Shown: positions 16,266 to 24,771 of the stretch, in pieces
Position numbering within the stretch: the first letter of the stretch is position 1
How the letters are laid out: the number at the start of each line of letters is the position of its first letter
Assembly (NCBI GenBank): GCA_040772005.1
Contig: JAXGYZ010000007.1
Span: 1 to 64,000, forward strand
Direction of reading: 5' to 3'
Length of the DNA: 64,000 nt
Source of the DNA: MWBF01 sp040772005
Lineage (GTDB): Bacteria; Chloroflexota; Anaerolineae; CG2-30-64-16
Notes under the pieces: model-generated
What the model was told of the DNA's origin: nothing
Databases searched by the model: none
The model's input: the letters and a program-made list of their open reading frames with translations, nothing else
Translations under genes and position numbers: made by a program

Positions 16266-17321
16266 CTACTTACTTGTCTGAATTCTGCGCAGCAGCAGGG
16301 TGGCAGCCGCGATGACGGCCGCGCTGAGGAGGCTGCCGATGGCAAGCGCAGGCAGGTATGCCATATCGCGTGCTGGTTGAGCTGTCCGGGCCATTGGCGT
16401 GACTGAGGGCGCGGCCAGTCGCATGGACTGCAACAAGGGGGTGCTGGAGGGCCGCGGGGCCGCAGCAATAACCTGGGCGGTGGGGGACGGCGCTGCGTCC
16501 GCCGGTGGGGGCATGGACTGGGCGGTCACGACGGGGGCTGCGGTTGCGGGCGCAGCCTGGGCTGGCTGGGAGGGCTTCTCAGCGAGGGCTGTGGAATTGC
16601 CCATCCGGACCGGTGACTCTACCGTCGCGCCGGGCAGAGGCGCTATCTCGACTTGAGGCAGCGCCGTGGCTGCAGAACTCGTCGGCGGGCCGGTCGGAGG
16701 GGCAGCCACGGTTCCGGTCGGTGCTGCCCGGGGTGTCTCAGGGGTAGCGGTCCGGTATGTAGCCTCGCCGGCAGGCCGGAGCGTCGCGCTTGCAGTCGGC
16801 TCTGGCGCGGCTGGCTCCAGCGCGGCTTGCTGCTGTGGGGTGGGCGTCAGCGTCGGAGACGCCGCATCCAACGCGGGCTGCTCATCCCCGACCCGCAGGT
16901 TGAGGGGTGTCAAGCCGCTCGCCTGGAACGGAAAGGTGTCCTGCCAGGTCCCGCCAAGCGGGGCGCAGGCCGCACGAGCGCCGTTTACATAGAACTCGAG
17001 AGCCAGGCCATCGGCCACGCGGCCCTGTACGATCAGCTTGGCCTCCTGCAGCAGGGGGCCGCCGTACCGCCCGGCCACGGTGGTCGTAATGGGATTCCCC
17101 GGGATGCCCAACCGGATGCCTTCGCCGCGCCCTTCGATGACCGTGCCGGCAGGGGCCGGTTGGCCGTTGATGGTGACCTCACCGAAGAAGGCGTGAGGCG
17201 GAGGGGGTGGCTGCGCTTCAGCCAGGCCTGTATTCAGGAGCCACAGCAGGACCGCCACTGCAAAGCAGGTGACGGCACGCGTGAAATACCTCCGGTTTTT
17301 CTGACCCTGAGGAGCGATCAT
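16266..17321 (-). CDS. Secreted protein, shared N-terminal domain plus C-terminal membrane anchor
   Basis: A 351-residue exported protein. Residues 1-36 are a signal peptide ending near GLAEAQ. Residues 43-145 are a beta-rich domain (HAFFGEVTINGQPAPAGT, KLIVQGRVADG, EFYVNGARAACAP) shared with the next two upstream genes. A 170-residue Pro/Ala/Thr-rich linker follows, then a C-terminal hydrophobic helix (about 320-342) and basic tail RRIQTSK. The end resembles a sorting or stop-transfer anchor preceded by YLPALAIG. The start ATG overlaps the previous stop by one base (TGATG), so translation is coupled. Function is unknown. Surface display is inferred. Confidence 0.75.
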   Translation of the reverse strand: MIAPQGQKNRRYFTRAVTCFAVAVLLWLLNTGLAEAQPPPPPHAFFGEVTINGQPAPAGTVIEGRGEGIRLGIPGNPITTTVAGRYGGPLLQEAKLIVQGRVADGLALEFYVNGARAACAPLGGTWQDTFPFQASGLTPLNLRVGDEQPALDAASPTLTPTPQQQAALEPAAPEPTASATLRPAGEATYRTATPETPRAAPTGTVAAPPTGPPTSSAATALPQVEIAPLPGATVESPVRMGNSTALAEKPSQPAQAAPATAAPVVTAQSMPPPADAAPSPTAQVIAAAPRPSSTPLLQSMRLAAPSVTPMARTAQPARDMAYLPALAIGSLLSAAVIAAATLLLRRIQTSK

Positions 17322-18196
17322 CAGCCCGGCTCCTGCTGCAACACCAGCGGTAGAAACACCCGGTGTACCGGCCTGCTTGTGGCGCTCGCCGTCGGACTTG
17401 CCGTGGGCGAAGGCTCAGGCGTGCAGGTGGCGGTCGGCGCCGCGGTCGGCGTCCATGTCGCGGTGAGCGTCGGCGTCGGGGATGCAGTGGGCGTGCTCGT
17501 CAGCGTTACCGTCGGCGTGGAGGTGAGCGTCGCTGTTGGCGTGGGGCTGGCCGAGGGTGTCACTGTCGGAGTTTCGGTAGGCCGCTCGGTTGCAGTTGCG
17601 GTTCGGGTCGTCGTAGGAGTCGAGGTCCGAGTTGGGGCGAGTGTCCTGGTGGGCGTCCGGCTTGGCGTGCGCGTCGGCGTCGCCGTCGGCGTTTCCGTCA
17701 CGTCGACGATGCGCAGGTTGAGCTGGGTGGTCGCGCCGGAGGTGAATGGGTAGGTCGCTTGCCATGCGCCGTCGGCCGCAGCACATTGTGCGCGCACACC
17801 GTTGACGTAAAACTCGATCGGCGTCCCATTCGCCAGGCTGTCATTGCCCTGAACGATCAGCTTGGGGTCGTCGCGGCCGGGCCCGCCATATTCGCCGGCT
17901 GTGGTTGTGATGAACGGATTGCCCGGTATATCGACCAGAATGTTCTGCCCGCGTGCCGTGATGCTGGATCCGGCCGGTGCCGGTGCGCCATATATCGTGA
18001 CCGTGCCATAGAAGGCATGTGGGACCGGCGGGATCGCGGGCGCTGCCGGAGCATCGTGTGCTGAAGAAGCGGCGGGTGCGGCAGACGAGGCCGGGATCGC
18101 GCCGGTTTGCGCCGCAGCGATGGAAAGCGCCCCGGTCAGCGTCACGGCCAGGTAGACAAGCCCGATGGATAGCCGGCGCCCGCTGTCACGTCGCAT
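17321..18196 (-). CDS. Secreted protein, shared N-terminal domain plus Thr-Pro stalk ending FLPLVLQ
   Basis: A 291-residue exported protein with AGGAGG 5 bases before ATG 18196. After a signal peptide (to about IAAAQTG) comes the shared domain (HAFYGTVTIYGAPAPAG, KLIVQGNDSLANGTPIEFY, TTQLNLRIV). Then follow about 110 residues of TPT/TPS repeats and the C-terminus VHRVFLPLVLQQEPG. The repeats make the DNA from 17400 to 17700 strongly biased and recombination-prone. The LPLVL tail recurs in the neighbouring protein. Such tails after Thr-Pro stalks are common in Chloroflexota secreted proteins, with no proven function. Confidence 0.8.
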   Translation of the reverse strand: MRRDSGRRLSIGLVYLAVTLTGALSIAAAQTGAIPASSAAPAASSAHDAPAAPAIPPVPHAFYGTVTIYGAPAPAGSSITARGQNILVDIPGNPFITTTAGEYGGPGRDDPKLIVQGNDSLANGTPIEFYVNGVRAQCAAADGAWQATYPFTSGATTQLNLRIVDVTETPTATPTRTPSRTPTRTLAPTRTSTPTTTRTATATERPTETPTVTPSASPTPTATLTSTPTVTLTSTPTASPTPTLTATWTPTAAPTATCTPEPSPTASPTASATSRPVHRVFLPLVLQQEPG

Positions 18197-18216
18197 CTCT
18201 GCCTCCTGTGCTGCCA

Positions 18217-18252
18217 GGTCTGCGGGCAGGGCGGCTACCCTCCCCGCAGACC
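18217..18252. terminator. Hairpin between two stalk-protein genes
   Basis: GGTCTGCGGG (18217-18226) pairs with CCCGCAGACC (18243-18252), with an inner 4-bp AGGG/CCCT stem. It follows the 18281-19468 gene in its direction of transcription. There is no T-run. Confidence 0.5.
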
Positions 18253-18280
18253 CGCCCCCGATGAATACTCCGCTCTGACT

Positions 18281-19468
18281 CTACCGCAATACGAGTGGCA
18301 AATAGACGATGTTGACCTGCTGCGTCGGCGTGGCCGTCTCCGTTGGCGTCGCAGACGGCGTTGCCGTTGGGGTCTCCGTCGGTGTGGCCGTGGGCGTCTC
18401 GGTCGGTGTGGGCGTCGGCGTTTCAGTCGGCGTCATCGTCGGCGTGGCCGTCGGTGTCGCCGTGGGCGTCTCAGTCGGCATGGGCGTGGGCGTCCACGCC
18501 TGTTCGCCGAAGTTGACGATTGCCATGCCGCCCGCGACCACGTTGACTACCACGGAATCCGGGCTCGTGCTGGCATAGCCGAGAGGCTGGGTCTCCTGCA
18601 CGGTGTACTGGCCCGGCGCAAGGCCGGCGAACTGGTATGCTCCGTCCGGCCCCGCCGTCAGGGTTGTCTGGGTGCCGCCGCCCGGCAGCACGAGAGTTAT
18701 CGTAACCCCTGCCAAGCCGGTTGTTTCGCTGTCTTCGCGGATGCCATTGCCGTTGGTGTCAAGGAAGACATAACCCGATAGGTCGCCTGTCAGTCGCTGG
18801 AACGAGGCCGTGATGGTGTGGTTCGCGGTCACATTGCTGAACGTATACGTGCTGATCGCACCCTTCGATGCCCCGTCGACGACCACATCGGCAATGGCGT
18901 AGCCCGTGCTGGCCGAGATGGTAAAGGTCTTGCTGCCCCCCAGCGGCACGGAAACGCTGCCGGAAGGAGTAATGGAGCCGCCTGCACCGGCTGATGCAGT
19001 GATCGTGTAGTTGACATCGGCCTGCAGATTCAGATTGGTTGCGCTGCCTGAATGCCAGGCATAATCGTTGACCCACTTGCCCTGGGCAACATCGTAGAGC
19101 TTGGCTTTCACGCCCGCAACATAGAAGATGATCGGCGTCCCCGCAGAGGCGCCCTCGACGGCGGCTGTATCCGGGTCATCGCCGGGAACGGTCAGGAAGT
19201 AGGCGCCGGAAGAGGCATCGGGTGGGCCAATCTTCGTAGTGACGTTGCCTGTCCACGGGCCACTGGCGGCTTTCGCCATGATAGACGTGCCGTTGGGCAG
19301 CAGGCTGCCCTGTGAGTTCTTGACTGTGCCGTAGAAGGTATGGCCGATCGGAGGGATAGCATTGGCCCGGGTTGCCACCATGCCGAACATAACCACGAGC
19401 ACGAGCAGCAGAGAGACCCAGCGGAGCAGATGCCCGCGGTTAGTGCGGGCAAGTATATTGTGACCCAT
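18281..19468 (-). CDS. Secreted SdrB-domain protein with Thr-Pro stalk ending YLPLVLR
   Basis: A 395-residue surface protein starting at MGHNILARTN (ATG 19468), chosen because GGAGGAGG lies 8 bases upstream. Order: signal peptide (to about TRANA), a divergent copy of the shared N-terminal domain (HTFYGTVKNSQG, FYVAGVKAKL, SATNLNLQ), a repeat-type domain (ADVNYTITASAGAGGSITPS, ANHTITASF), an SdrD B-like domain (GYVFLDTNGNGIREDSE, with the Ca-binding-like DTNGNG loop), a Thr-Pro stalk of TPTET repeats, and the C-terminus VYLPLVLR. It is the first of three consecutive paralogous genes read leftward and is probably an extended cell-surface adhesin or scaffold. Confidence 0.8.
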   Translation of the reverse strand: MGHNILARTNRGHLLRWVSLLLVLVVMFGMVATRANAIPPIGHTFYGTVKNSQGSLLPNGTSIMAKAASGPWTGNVTTKIGPPDASSGAYFLTVPGDDPDTAAVEGASAGTPIIFYVAGVKAKLYDVAQGKWVNDYAWHSGSATNLNLQADVNYTITASAGAGGSITPSGSVSVPLGGSKTFTISASTGYAIADVVVDGASKGAISTYTFSNVTANHTITASFQRLTGDLSGYVFLDTNGNGIREDSETTGLAGVTITLVLPGGGTQTTLTAGPDGAYQFAGLAPGQYTVQETQPLGYASTSPDSVVVNVVAGGMAIVNFGEQAWTPTPMPTETPTATPTATPTMTPTETPTPTPTETPTATPTETPTATPSATPTETATPTQQVNIVYLPLVLR

Positions 19469-19578
19469 TGCTTCTGCCTCCTCCATGCAGGTGTGAAGCT
19501 GTGCGCCGGTTCACGTCTGTCAATGCCTGGTGATGTGGCCCCGGTTTCGGATGTGGAGTCAGCGATCCGCAAGGCCAA

Positions 19579-19610
19579 CCCTGGCAGGTGCCAGGCGGCG
19601 CCTGCCAGGG
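19579..19610. terminator. Hairpin after the Ig-like repeat gene
   Basis: CCCTGGCAGG (19579-19588) and CCTGCCAGGG (19601-19610) form a 10-bp stem with a GC-rich loop, 50 bases after the stop of the 903-residue protein gene. There is no T-run. It may end the transcript or separate the two surface-protein genes. Confidence 0.5.
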
Positions 19611-19659
19611 TGCTCTTACATTACCTTACGCATGGGGGCTGAGGGGTTCAGCCCCTGCG

Positions 19660-22371
19660 TCACGGATAGATGGTCCCACTCTGGCTGAGAGCCAGCCAGT
19701 AGCCCAGTCCGGCGTTGTAGGTCCACGTCTGGTAGTAGTAGTCGCCGTCCGGGTTGAATGCGTAGTTGGCCTGCGCGGCGTTGTAGACGGACGGACCCAG
19801 ATAGTCGGCTGCGGCTTCGTTCGTCATGTTATAGCGGGCCGTGTAGCCGATCAGGTTCCAGCCGGCGTTGACCGCATAGGCGGGCAGGACGTTCGGCGGG
19901 GCGCTGAGGTACCGGCCGCTGATGACCAGCGTGCCGTTGCCCGGCATCTCCACCCAGTAGCCCTGGCCGTCCTTGAAGGTCTTGAGCGTGCCGCCCACAC
20001 CCGGGATCCAGGTCTGCTGGACGAGCTTGCCGCTCGACCAGATGAAGGTCGCGACCTGCTTGGCGCCCACGTCCTTCATGACGTTGGCAATCTTCGTGTC
20101 GTACGGTACCAGCGGGGTCGAAATGAGGTTCCACCCCGCCTTCAGGGCGATGGTATAGGTATTCTTCACGTCGGCCTGGACCCCCGCCGTGCTGGTCGCC
20201 AGCCCGACCTTGTCCTTGGCCGTTGCGCGGAAGCAGTGCGTGCCGTCCGGCAGCGCGGTCGTATCGAAGACCAGCTTGTACGGGGCCGCGGCGACCGTGC
20301 CGAGTGTGCTCCAGGCGCCCGCGCAGCTCGGCTGGACCTCGAACATCACCGAGGCCACGCCCGAGCCGCCGTCAGCGGCATCTGCGATGAACTCGAACGT
20401 CTTCCCCGAGATGATGTTGCCTGCGACTGGCTGTTGCAGGCTGACCGTCGGCGGCGTGTTGTCCACGTGGACTGTCACCACCGCAGATGTCGTCTCCATG
20501 CCGACGCCGTTCCGGGCCGTGACCTTGAGCATGGCGTCGCCGTTGTAGCCGGCCGTGTTCCAGCCCTGCTCGAACGGTGCAGCCATGTCCGGGTTAGCGG
20601 CCCAGGTACCCGTGGAGGCCCAGAAAGTGACCTGTAGGATGCCGGACTCCGGATCGGCTGCCGTGGCCTTCACCAGCTTCGTGCCCGTGACCCACGCGCC
20701 CGCCGTCGGATCGGTGATGGAGACGGTTGGCGGCGTGTTGTCTACCGCGAAGATCGTGAACGCTGCGTCGCTCATGTCAGATGCCGTGTTCCCGACCTTG
20801 TCCGTGGCAATGATCTTGACCCACGAGTTGGCGCTGGGGATGCCTGCAACCTTCCAGTCGTAGGCGCCCGTGTTCGCCAGCGCACCGTCAATCTGGGAGA
20901 AGGTGACACCGCCGTCCTGCGTCAGCCACAGCGTGATGGGCTTGTCTGCGAGATTGGCGTCGGTGATGTCGGCCTTGTTCCACTTGATGGTGTATGTCAG
21001 GCCAATCTGCAGCCCTTCGCCGCCGTTGGGCTGGATCAGCGTGGTAGCCTTGATGGCGGGCGCGGTCGCGTCCACCATGTACTTCACCACCGCGGATTCC
21101 TGGCTCAAGCCGGCGCCGTTGGTGGCGGCTGCCTTGACCCAGACCGGCCCGGTGGGCGCGATCACGTTCATCTCATAGGGCGCGGTGTTGTCCGTGCCAT
21201 CCATCGTCCAGCCTGCGACCGTGTTGGAGTACCAGAACGTCACACCCACGATGCCCGAATGGGCATCGCTTGCATCGGCCTTCCACATATGGCTGCCTGC
21301 CACCAGGGCGCCCTCAGTCGGCGCGGTGATGGCAACCGCCGGCTTGCTCCGGTCGATGACGATGTTGGCATTCGAGTCCCAGGCGGACGCACCGACGCCG
21401 TTATGCGCGGTGGCGCGGACCCAGACCTTCGTGCCATCGGGCAGCGCGGTGACGTTCCAGTCGAGCGAGTAGGGCGCAGCTACATCCGTCCCGATGACGG
21501 TCCAGGCTACACCGTCCTTGGAGTACTCGAACACGACCTTGGTGATGCCCGACTCGACATCGGTGGCCGTCGCCGCCACTGTGGCGGTGTTCGTCGTGAT
21601 GAAGGCGTTGTCCAGGGGCGCCGTCACATTCACGACTGGCGGGGTGTTGTCCGTATTGAAGATCGTGAAGACGGCATTGCTCTCGTCCGAGGCCGCACCG
21701 CTCGCCTTGTCCTTGGCAACCAGCTTGACCTTCGCCTGCTGGGTCACCATGGCCGGGACCGTCCACGGGAACGTACCGGTGTTGCCCAGACCGGTGGCGA
21801 TGGTCGAGTGGAAGGCGCCGGCTACCCAGAGCTCGAGGTCGATGCCCGCGAGATTGGCCTCGGTGATCTTGGCGGGATCCCACTTGATGTCATAGGCCGA
21901 GCCAACCTGCAGGTATTCGCCGCCGTTCGGCTGAATCAGGGTGTCAGCGGCAACCACCGGCAGGGTGCTGTCGACGATGACGCTGGTCGGTTGCACTGCG
22001 GCAACCCAGTTGTCCTGGCCGATGTTCTTGGCTTCAACGGAGAGGTCCCAGGGGCCGTCGGCTGTGCCCGCCGGGATCGTCAGGTTCATGGTCTTGGCAA
22101 CCGGGAGTGTGACGGCTTCCTCTGCCAGTTTGATGGTACCGCCCAACCAGTAGCGGATCGTGCCGGGTCCGGTGCCATCGGTGGAGAAAGTGACGGGAAG
22201 GACGGCTCCAACCTTCACGAATGCCGGCGCGGCGGTCGTCGGAGCGGTGATCGCTACCGCCGTGACATCGCCTGGCACATCAGGTGCAGCCAGCGCTATC
22301 GCAGGACACAGCAGCAGAATGGCTATGACGATGTTGAGACCGCGATAGAACGGCTTTATGCCCTTATGCAT
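19660..22371 (-). CDS. Large secreted Ig-like repeat protein
   Basis: A 903-residue exported protein. Residues 1-28 are a signal peptide (IVIAILLLCPAIALA). The body has at least five Ig/cadherin-like modules that open with variants of DNTPPTVSITDPTAGAWVTG, plus two copies of a LIQPNGGE..L..G..Y.IKW module. The C-terminus has two AGWNLI segments (AGWNLISTPLVP, AGWNLIGYTARY). The architecture suits an adhesin or extended surface structure. Start ATG 22371 has GGAGG 5 bases upstream. This start region is one of two identical 41-bp copies flanking an IS110-type element, so the gene has lost contact with its original upstream region but keeps its ribosome site. Whether it is still transcribed is unknown. 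Confidence 0.85.
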   Translation of the reverse strand: MHKGIKPFYRGLNIVIAILLLCPAIALAAPDVPGDVTAVAITAPTTAAPAFVKVGAVLPVTFSTDGTGPGTIRYWLGGTIKLAEEAVTLPVAKTMNLTIPAGTADGPWDLSVEAKNIGQDNWVAAVQPTSVIVDSTLPVVAADTLIQPNGGEYLQVGSAYDIKWDPAKITEANLAGIDLELWVAGAFHSTIATGLGNTGTFPWTVPAMVTQQAKVKLVAKDKASGAASDESNAVFTIFNTDNTPPVVNVTAPLDNAFITTNTATVAATATDVESGITKVVFEYSKDGVAWTVIGTDVAAPYSLDWNVTALPDGTKVWVRATAHNGVGASAWDSNANIVIDRSKPAVAITAPTEGALVAGSHMWKADASDAHSGIVGVTFWYSNTVAGWTMDGTDNTAPYEMNVIAPTGPVWVKAAATNGAGLSQESAVVKYMVDATAPAIKATTLIQPNGGEGLQIGLTYTIKWNKADITDANLADKPITLWLTQDGGVTFSQIDGALANTGAYDWKVAGIPSANSWVKIIATDKVGNTASDMSDAAFTIFAVDNTPPTVSITDPTAGAWVTGTKLVKATAADPESGILQVTFWASTGTWAANPDMAAPFEQGWNTAGYNGDAMLKVTARNGVGMETTSAVVTVHVDNTPPTVSLQQPVAGNIISGKTFEFIADAADGGSGVASVMFEVQPSCAGAWSTLGTVAAAPYKLVFDTTALPDGTHCFRATAKDKVGLATSTAGVQADVKNTYTIALKAGWNLISTPLVPYDTKIANVMKDVGAKQVATFIWSSGKLVQQTWIPGVGGTLKTFKDGQGYWVEMPGNGTLVISGRYLSAPPNVLPAYAVNAGWNLIGYTARYNMTNEAAADYLGPSVYNAAQANYAFNPDGDYYYQTWTYNAGLGYWLALSQSGTIYP

Positions 22372-22381
22372 CTTGTCCTCC
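22341..22381. repeat. 41-bp direct repeat, left copy
   Basis: Perfectly identical to 23829-23869. It covers the ribosome site, start codon and first ten codons (MHKGIKPFYR) of the Ig-like protein gene. It abuts the IS element end. Confidence 0.95.
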
Positions 22382-22396
22382 CTTGAAAATGTCCCG

Positions 22397-23634
22397 TTAC
22401 CCGGCCGGGGCAGCGCACGGCGCCAGTTCGACCCGATAGCCGAGCTTCTCGAGACGGCGCACGGCTCGGCGTTTCACCGCCTCACGGTCCCGCTCATCGA
22501 AGTAGTTGCCACCCAGGTCTTCATAGGCCGTCTGCCGAGTAATCAGGTGATAACCTGTGACCAGTAAACTGTGCCCGACGGCGACCGCTGCCCGTTGTGT
22601 GCCTCGCCGGGCTGCCAGGCGGCGATAGAGCGCCTGGAAGTACTTGTGCTTGGTGTGGGCTGCGCCGTGGGCCGCTTCAATCAGTGCCCGCCGCAGCCAC
22701 GGACTGCCTTTGCGCGTGCGGCCACTCTTGCGTTTGCCTGCACTCTCGTGGTTGCCCGGACACATACCGGCCCAGGAAGCCAGGTGGTCGGCATCTTCGA
22801 AAGGCGCCAGATCCGCACCAATCTCGGCGACGATGATCTCGGCAATGCGCTGGTTAATGCCCGGCAAGGCATCCCACGTCGCTAAGGCCGCCGCAAAAGG
22901 GCGCATCTGCTCCGCAATCTGCTGGTCCAGTTGCGCCATCGCCTCGTCGAGAAAGTCGATGTGACTCAGATGCTGCGCCAACATAAAGCGATGATGTGGC
23001 CGCACGCTCGCTCAACGCCTTCACGAGCAAGTCCTGCTTGTCGCGCAACCGCCCTTTGGCTAAGGCGGCCAACGTGGCGGCGTCCGTTTGGCCCTCGACT
23101 AACTCGGCCAGGATGGCGCGGCCACTCACCCCCATCACATCGCTGGCGACACTCGCCAACTTGATGTTGGCGTCTTCCAGTACCTTCTGCACCCGATTGA
23201 CTTCGCTCTGCGTTCATCCCCCAACTTCGTGCGATAGCGGGTCAGATCCCGCAGTTCTCGCAAAACCTCCGAGGGATGAAGCTGCCTTTGAGCAAGCCAT
23301 GCCGCAAGAGGTCGGCGATCCATTCGGCGTCCTGCACGTCCGTCTTACGCCCCGCCAACGCTTTGATGCGTTCGGCGTTGACCACCAGGATGGCGAACCG
23401 GTCATCCAGCAGGTTGTATACGGGCTTCCAGTACACCCCCGTGCTCTCCATCGCCACATGGCTGACACCCAGACCGGCCAACCAATCCGCTAAAGCCTCC
23501 AGATGCACCGTCATCGTCGCAAAGGTGCGGGTTTCCTTGAGCGGCTGACCGTCTGGCCCCGGCACGATCACACAGGCCACTACGGTCTGCTTGTGGACGT
23601 CGATCCCGCAACAACGCTCGTAGACCACTTGCAT
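22397..23634 (-). pseudogene. IS110-family transposase, three frameshifts
   Basis: The N-terminal DEDD/RuvC-like domain is intact at 23634-23242: GIDVHKQTVVACVI, then MESTGVYWKPV, then KTDVQDAEWIADLL, giving the D, E, D and D residues. The frame then shifts near 23268 (to LRELRDLTRYRTKLGDER), again near 23210 (to VQKVLEDANIKLASVASDV) and again near 23003 (to RPHHRFMLAQHLSHIDFL). The C-terminal transposase-20 domain ends at 22397 and contains PGINQRIAEIIVAEIG and FEDADHLASWAGMCPGNHES, with the conserved Ser near GKRKSGRTRKG. Joined, the pieces give one normal-length protein, so the copy is inactive unless the shifts are sequencing errors. Confidence 0.9.
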
Positions 23635-23828
23635 GACTCACCTCCGCTGCTTGCGCCGCCCCAGCGGAGTGCCTGATGAACGAAGATTCTCCCTTGCGTG
23701 CCTCCCCTGGCGGGGGGCAACAGTCAACGGTGCCTGCAGGCACTCATGTCAAACTCCTGACGGGCTCGTGGCACCAAACCAACCATCCGACTTCTCACCG
23801 GGGCGGCACTCTATTCTACCCATTTTCA
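23635..23828 (-). ncRNA. Possible bridge-RNA region of the IS110 element
   Basis: 194 bases of non-coding DNA between the transposase start and the element end. In IS110-group elements this end encodes the bridge RNA that pairs with donor and target DNA. The position and size fit. No structure was computed and the loops were not identified, so this is inference from location only. Confidence 0.3.
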
Positions 23829-23869
23829 CGCGATAGAACGGCTTTATGCCCTTATGCATCTTGTCCTCC
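23829..23869. repeat. 41-bp direct repeat, right copy
   Basis: Identical to 22341-22381. Here the ribosome site and ATG (23859-23857) start a frame that reads MHKGIKPFYR and then runs into IS sequence, so this is the decapitated original start of the Ig-like gene. Confidence 0.95.
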
Positions 23870-24290
23870 TCTGTGAAAGAAAAGTACTCGAAGATCGTCT
23901 TCGCGCGTGAGTAGGATCGAACACAGGACGGGTACACGGAGGCACGCCGCCCGGCCGTGAAGACTGTGCCTGCCTGGCCTTTGCACTCACCCCCTTTCTG
24001 CCCTCTCCGCCAGAAGCCCGTGGTCAGGAGCCGTGCTGCGGGGATTGTGACAACCACGGTCGCAACCCCTGTGCCATTTACAGATGTCAGAGGGACAAGA
24101 TTGTTAATCTGCTTTGCGTTACGGTCGCCCATGCCGGCGAACTGCTGGTTGTTGGGTGCTGACCACCTTACTTAGCTCCACAGGAGCCAGCAGTAACACG
24201 CATAAGCTGCACCATCCTCTGACATTCTAGCAGTCTGTGCTACTCGTTGGAATACCGCTCAGTCCCCTCCTGCGGCGGCAATCGTACCCG
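23870..24290 (-). other. Non-coding stretch, probable original promoter/leader of the Ig-like gene
   Basis: No convincing gene in about 420 bases. It lies directly upstream of the decapitated start codon at 23859. It holds the short palindrome AGATTGTTAATCT (24098-24110) and a long GC-rich leader. A long open frame through it (from 24132) has no family resemblance and merges into the IS. No clear TTGACA/TATAAT pair was found. Confidence 0.4.
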
Positions 24291-24545
24291 TCACGTAGTA
24301 CTCTCGACCTTGTGGGCGTCGGAGTCTTGACTCGTCGGCATGTCCGGCGGTCCGGTTGCCGTTTCCGGTGAGCCGATAATCTGTTGTTGCGCTGCAACCA
24401 ATTCCTCGAGCACCGGCCCCGAGATGCGCCATTCCCGGCCGATTTTGAACGCCGGCACCTTCTTGGCCTGGCACCAGCGCCACACGGTTGACCGGCTTAC
24501 GCGCAGATAGGTGGCGACTTCTTCGACGGTCAGGAGTTCGTCCAT
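24291..24545 (-). CDS. Excisionase/MerR-type helix-turn-helix protein
   Basis: An 84-residue DNA-binding protein. ATG 24545 gives a standard start (MDELLTVEEVATYLRVSRST, then VWRWCQAKKVPAFKIGREWR). This is the HTH_17 domain shared by phage excisionases and small regulators. GGAGGAG lies 11 bases upstream. The C-terminal 30 residues are polar and probably disordered. No integrase or other phage gene is nearby, so it is more likely a stand-alone regulator, perhaps of the surface-protein genes downstream. Confidence 0.8.
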   Translation of the reverse strand: MDELLTVEEVATYLRVSRSTVWRWCQAKKVPAFKIGREWRISGPVLEELVAAQQQIIGSPETATGPPDMPTSQDSDAHKVESTT

Positions 24546-24771
24546 GGCACCTGGTTCTCCTCCGTGTTCCGGCGAACGGAGCGAGCGAAAGCGCGCACCG
24601 ATACACATAAGACCTTAGCAGCTGACAGGAGTCGGCAACGAGTTACATAAACCAGCACAGACTACTACAATCATAGTCCGCTTCAGGTCATCCTAGAAGG
24701 CCCAAGTCTCTCTAGTTTGCGTTGCGAGGAATACTCAAGAGGAAGTACGCGGGTACCGTTACGGTGAGGTA

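Larger units (their letters stand above)
22382..23828. mobile_element. IS110-family insertion sequence, decayed
   Basis: About 1.45 kb bounded by the two 41-bp repeats. The two ends share TGAAAATG in inverted orientation (22384-22391 and 23827-23820). It holds one leftward transposase reading frame with three frameshifts, only 15 bases of non-coding DNA after the gene and about 194 bases before it. A long non-coding end upstream of the transposase is what IS110-group elements have. A 41-bp target duplication is not expected for this family. Confidence 0.8.

Noticed and set aside
17400..18490. Long plus-strand frames rich in Val-Gly repeats
   Set aside because: They are the complement of the Thr-Pro stalk codons of the minus-strand secreted proteins and have no start signals.
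23990..24130. ACGCAAAGC and GCAAAGGCC motifs resembling parts of a c-di-GMP-I riboswitch
   Set aside because: The expected GNRA-capped helix and paired receptor could not be found around either motif, so no riboswitch is called.
23749..24132. Minus-strand frame joining the leader region, MHKGIKPFYR and IS sequence
   Set aside because: Most of it is non-coding leader read through by chance; only the ten codons of the duplicated gene start are real.
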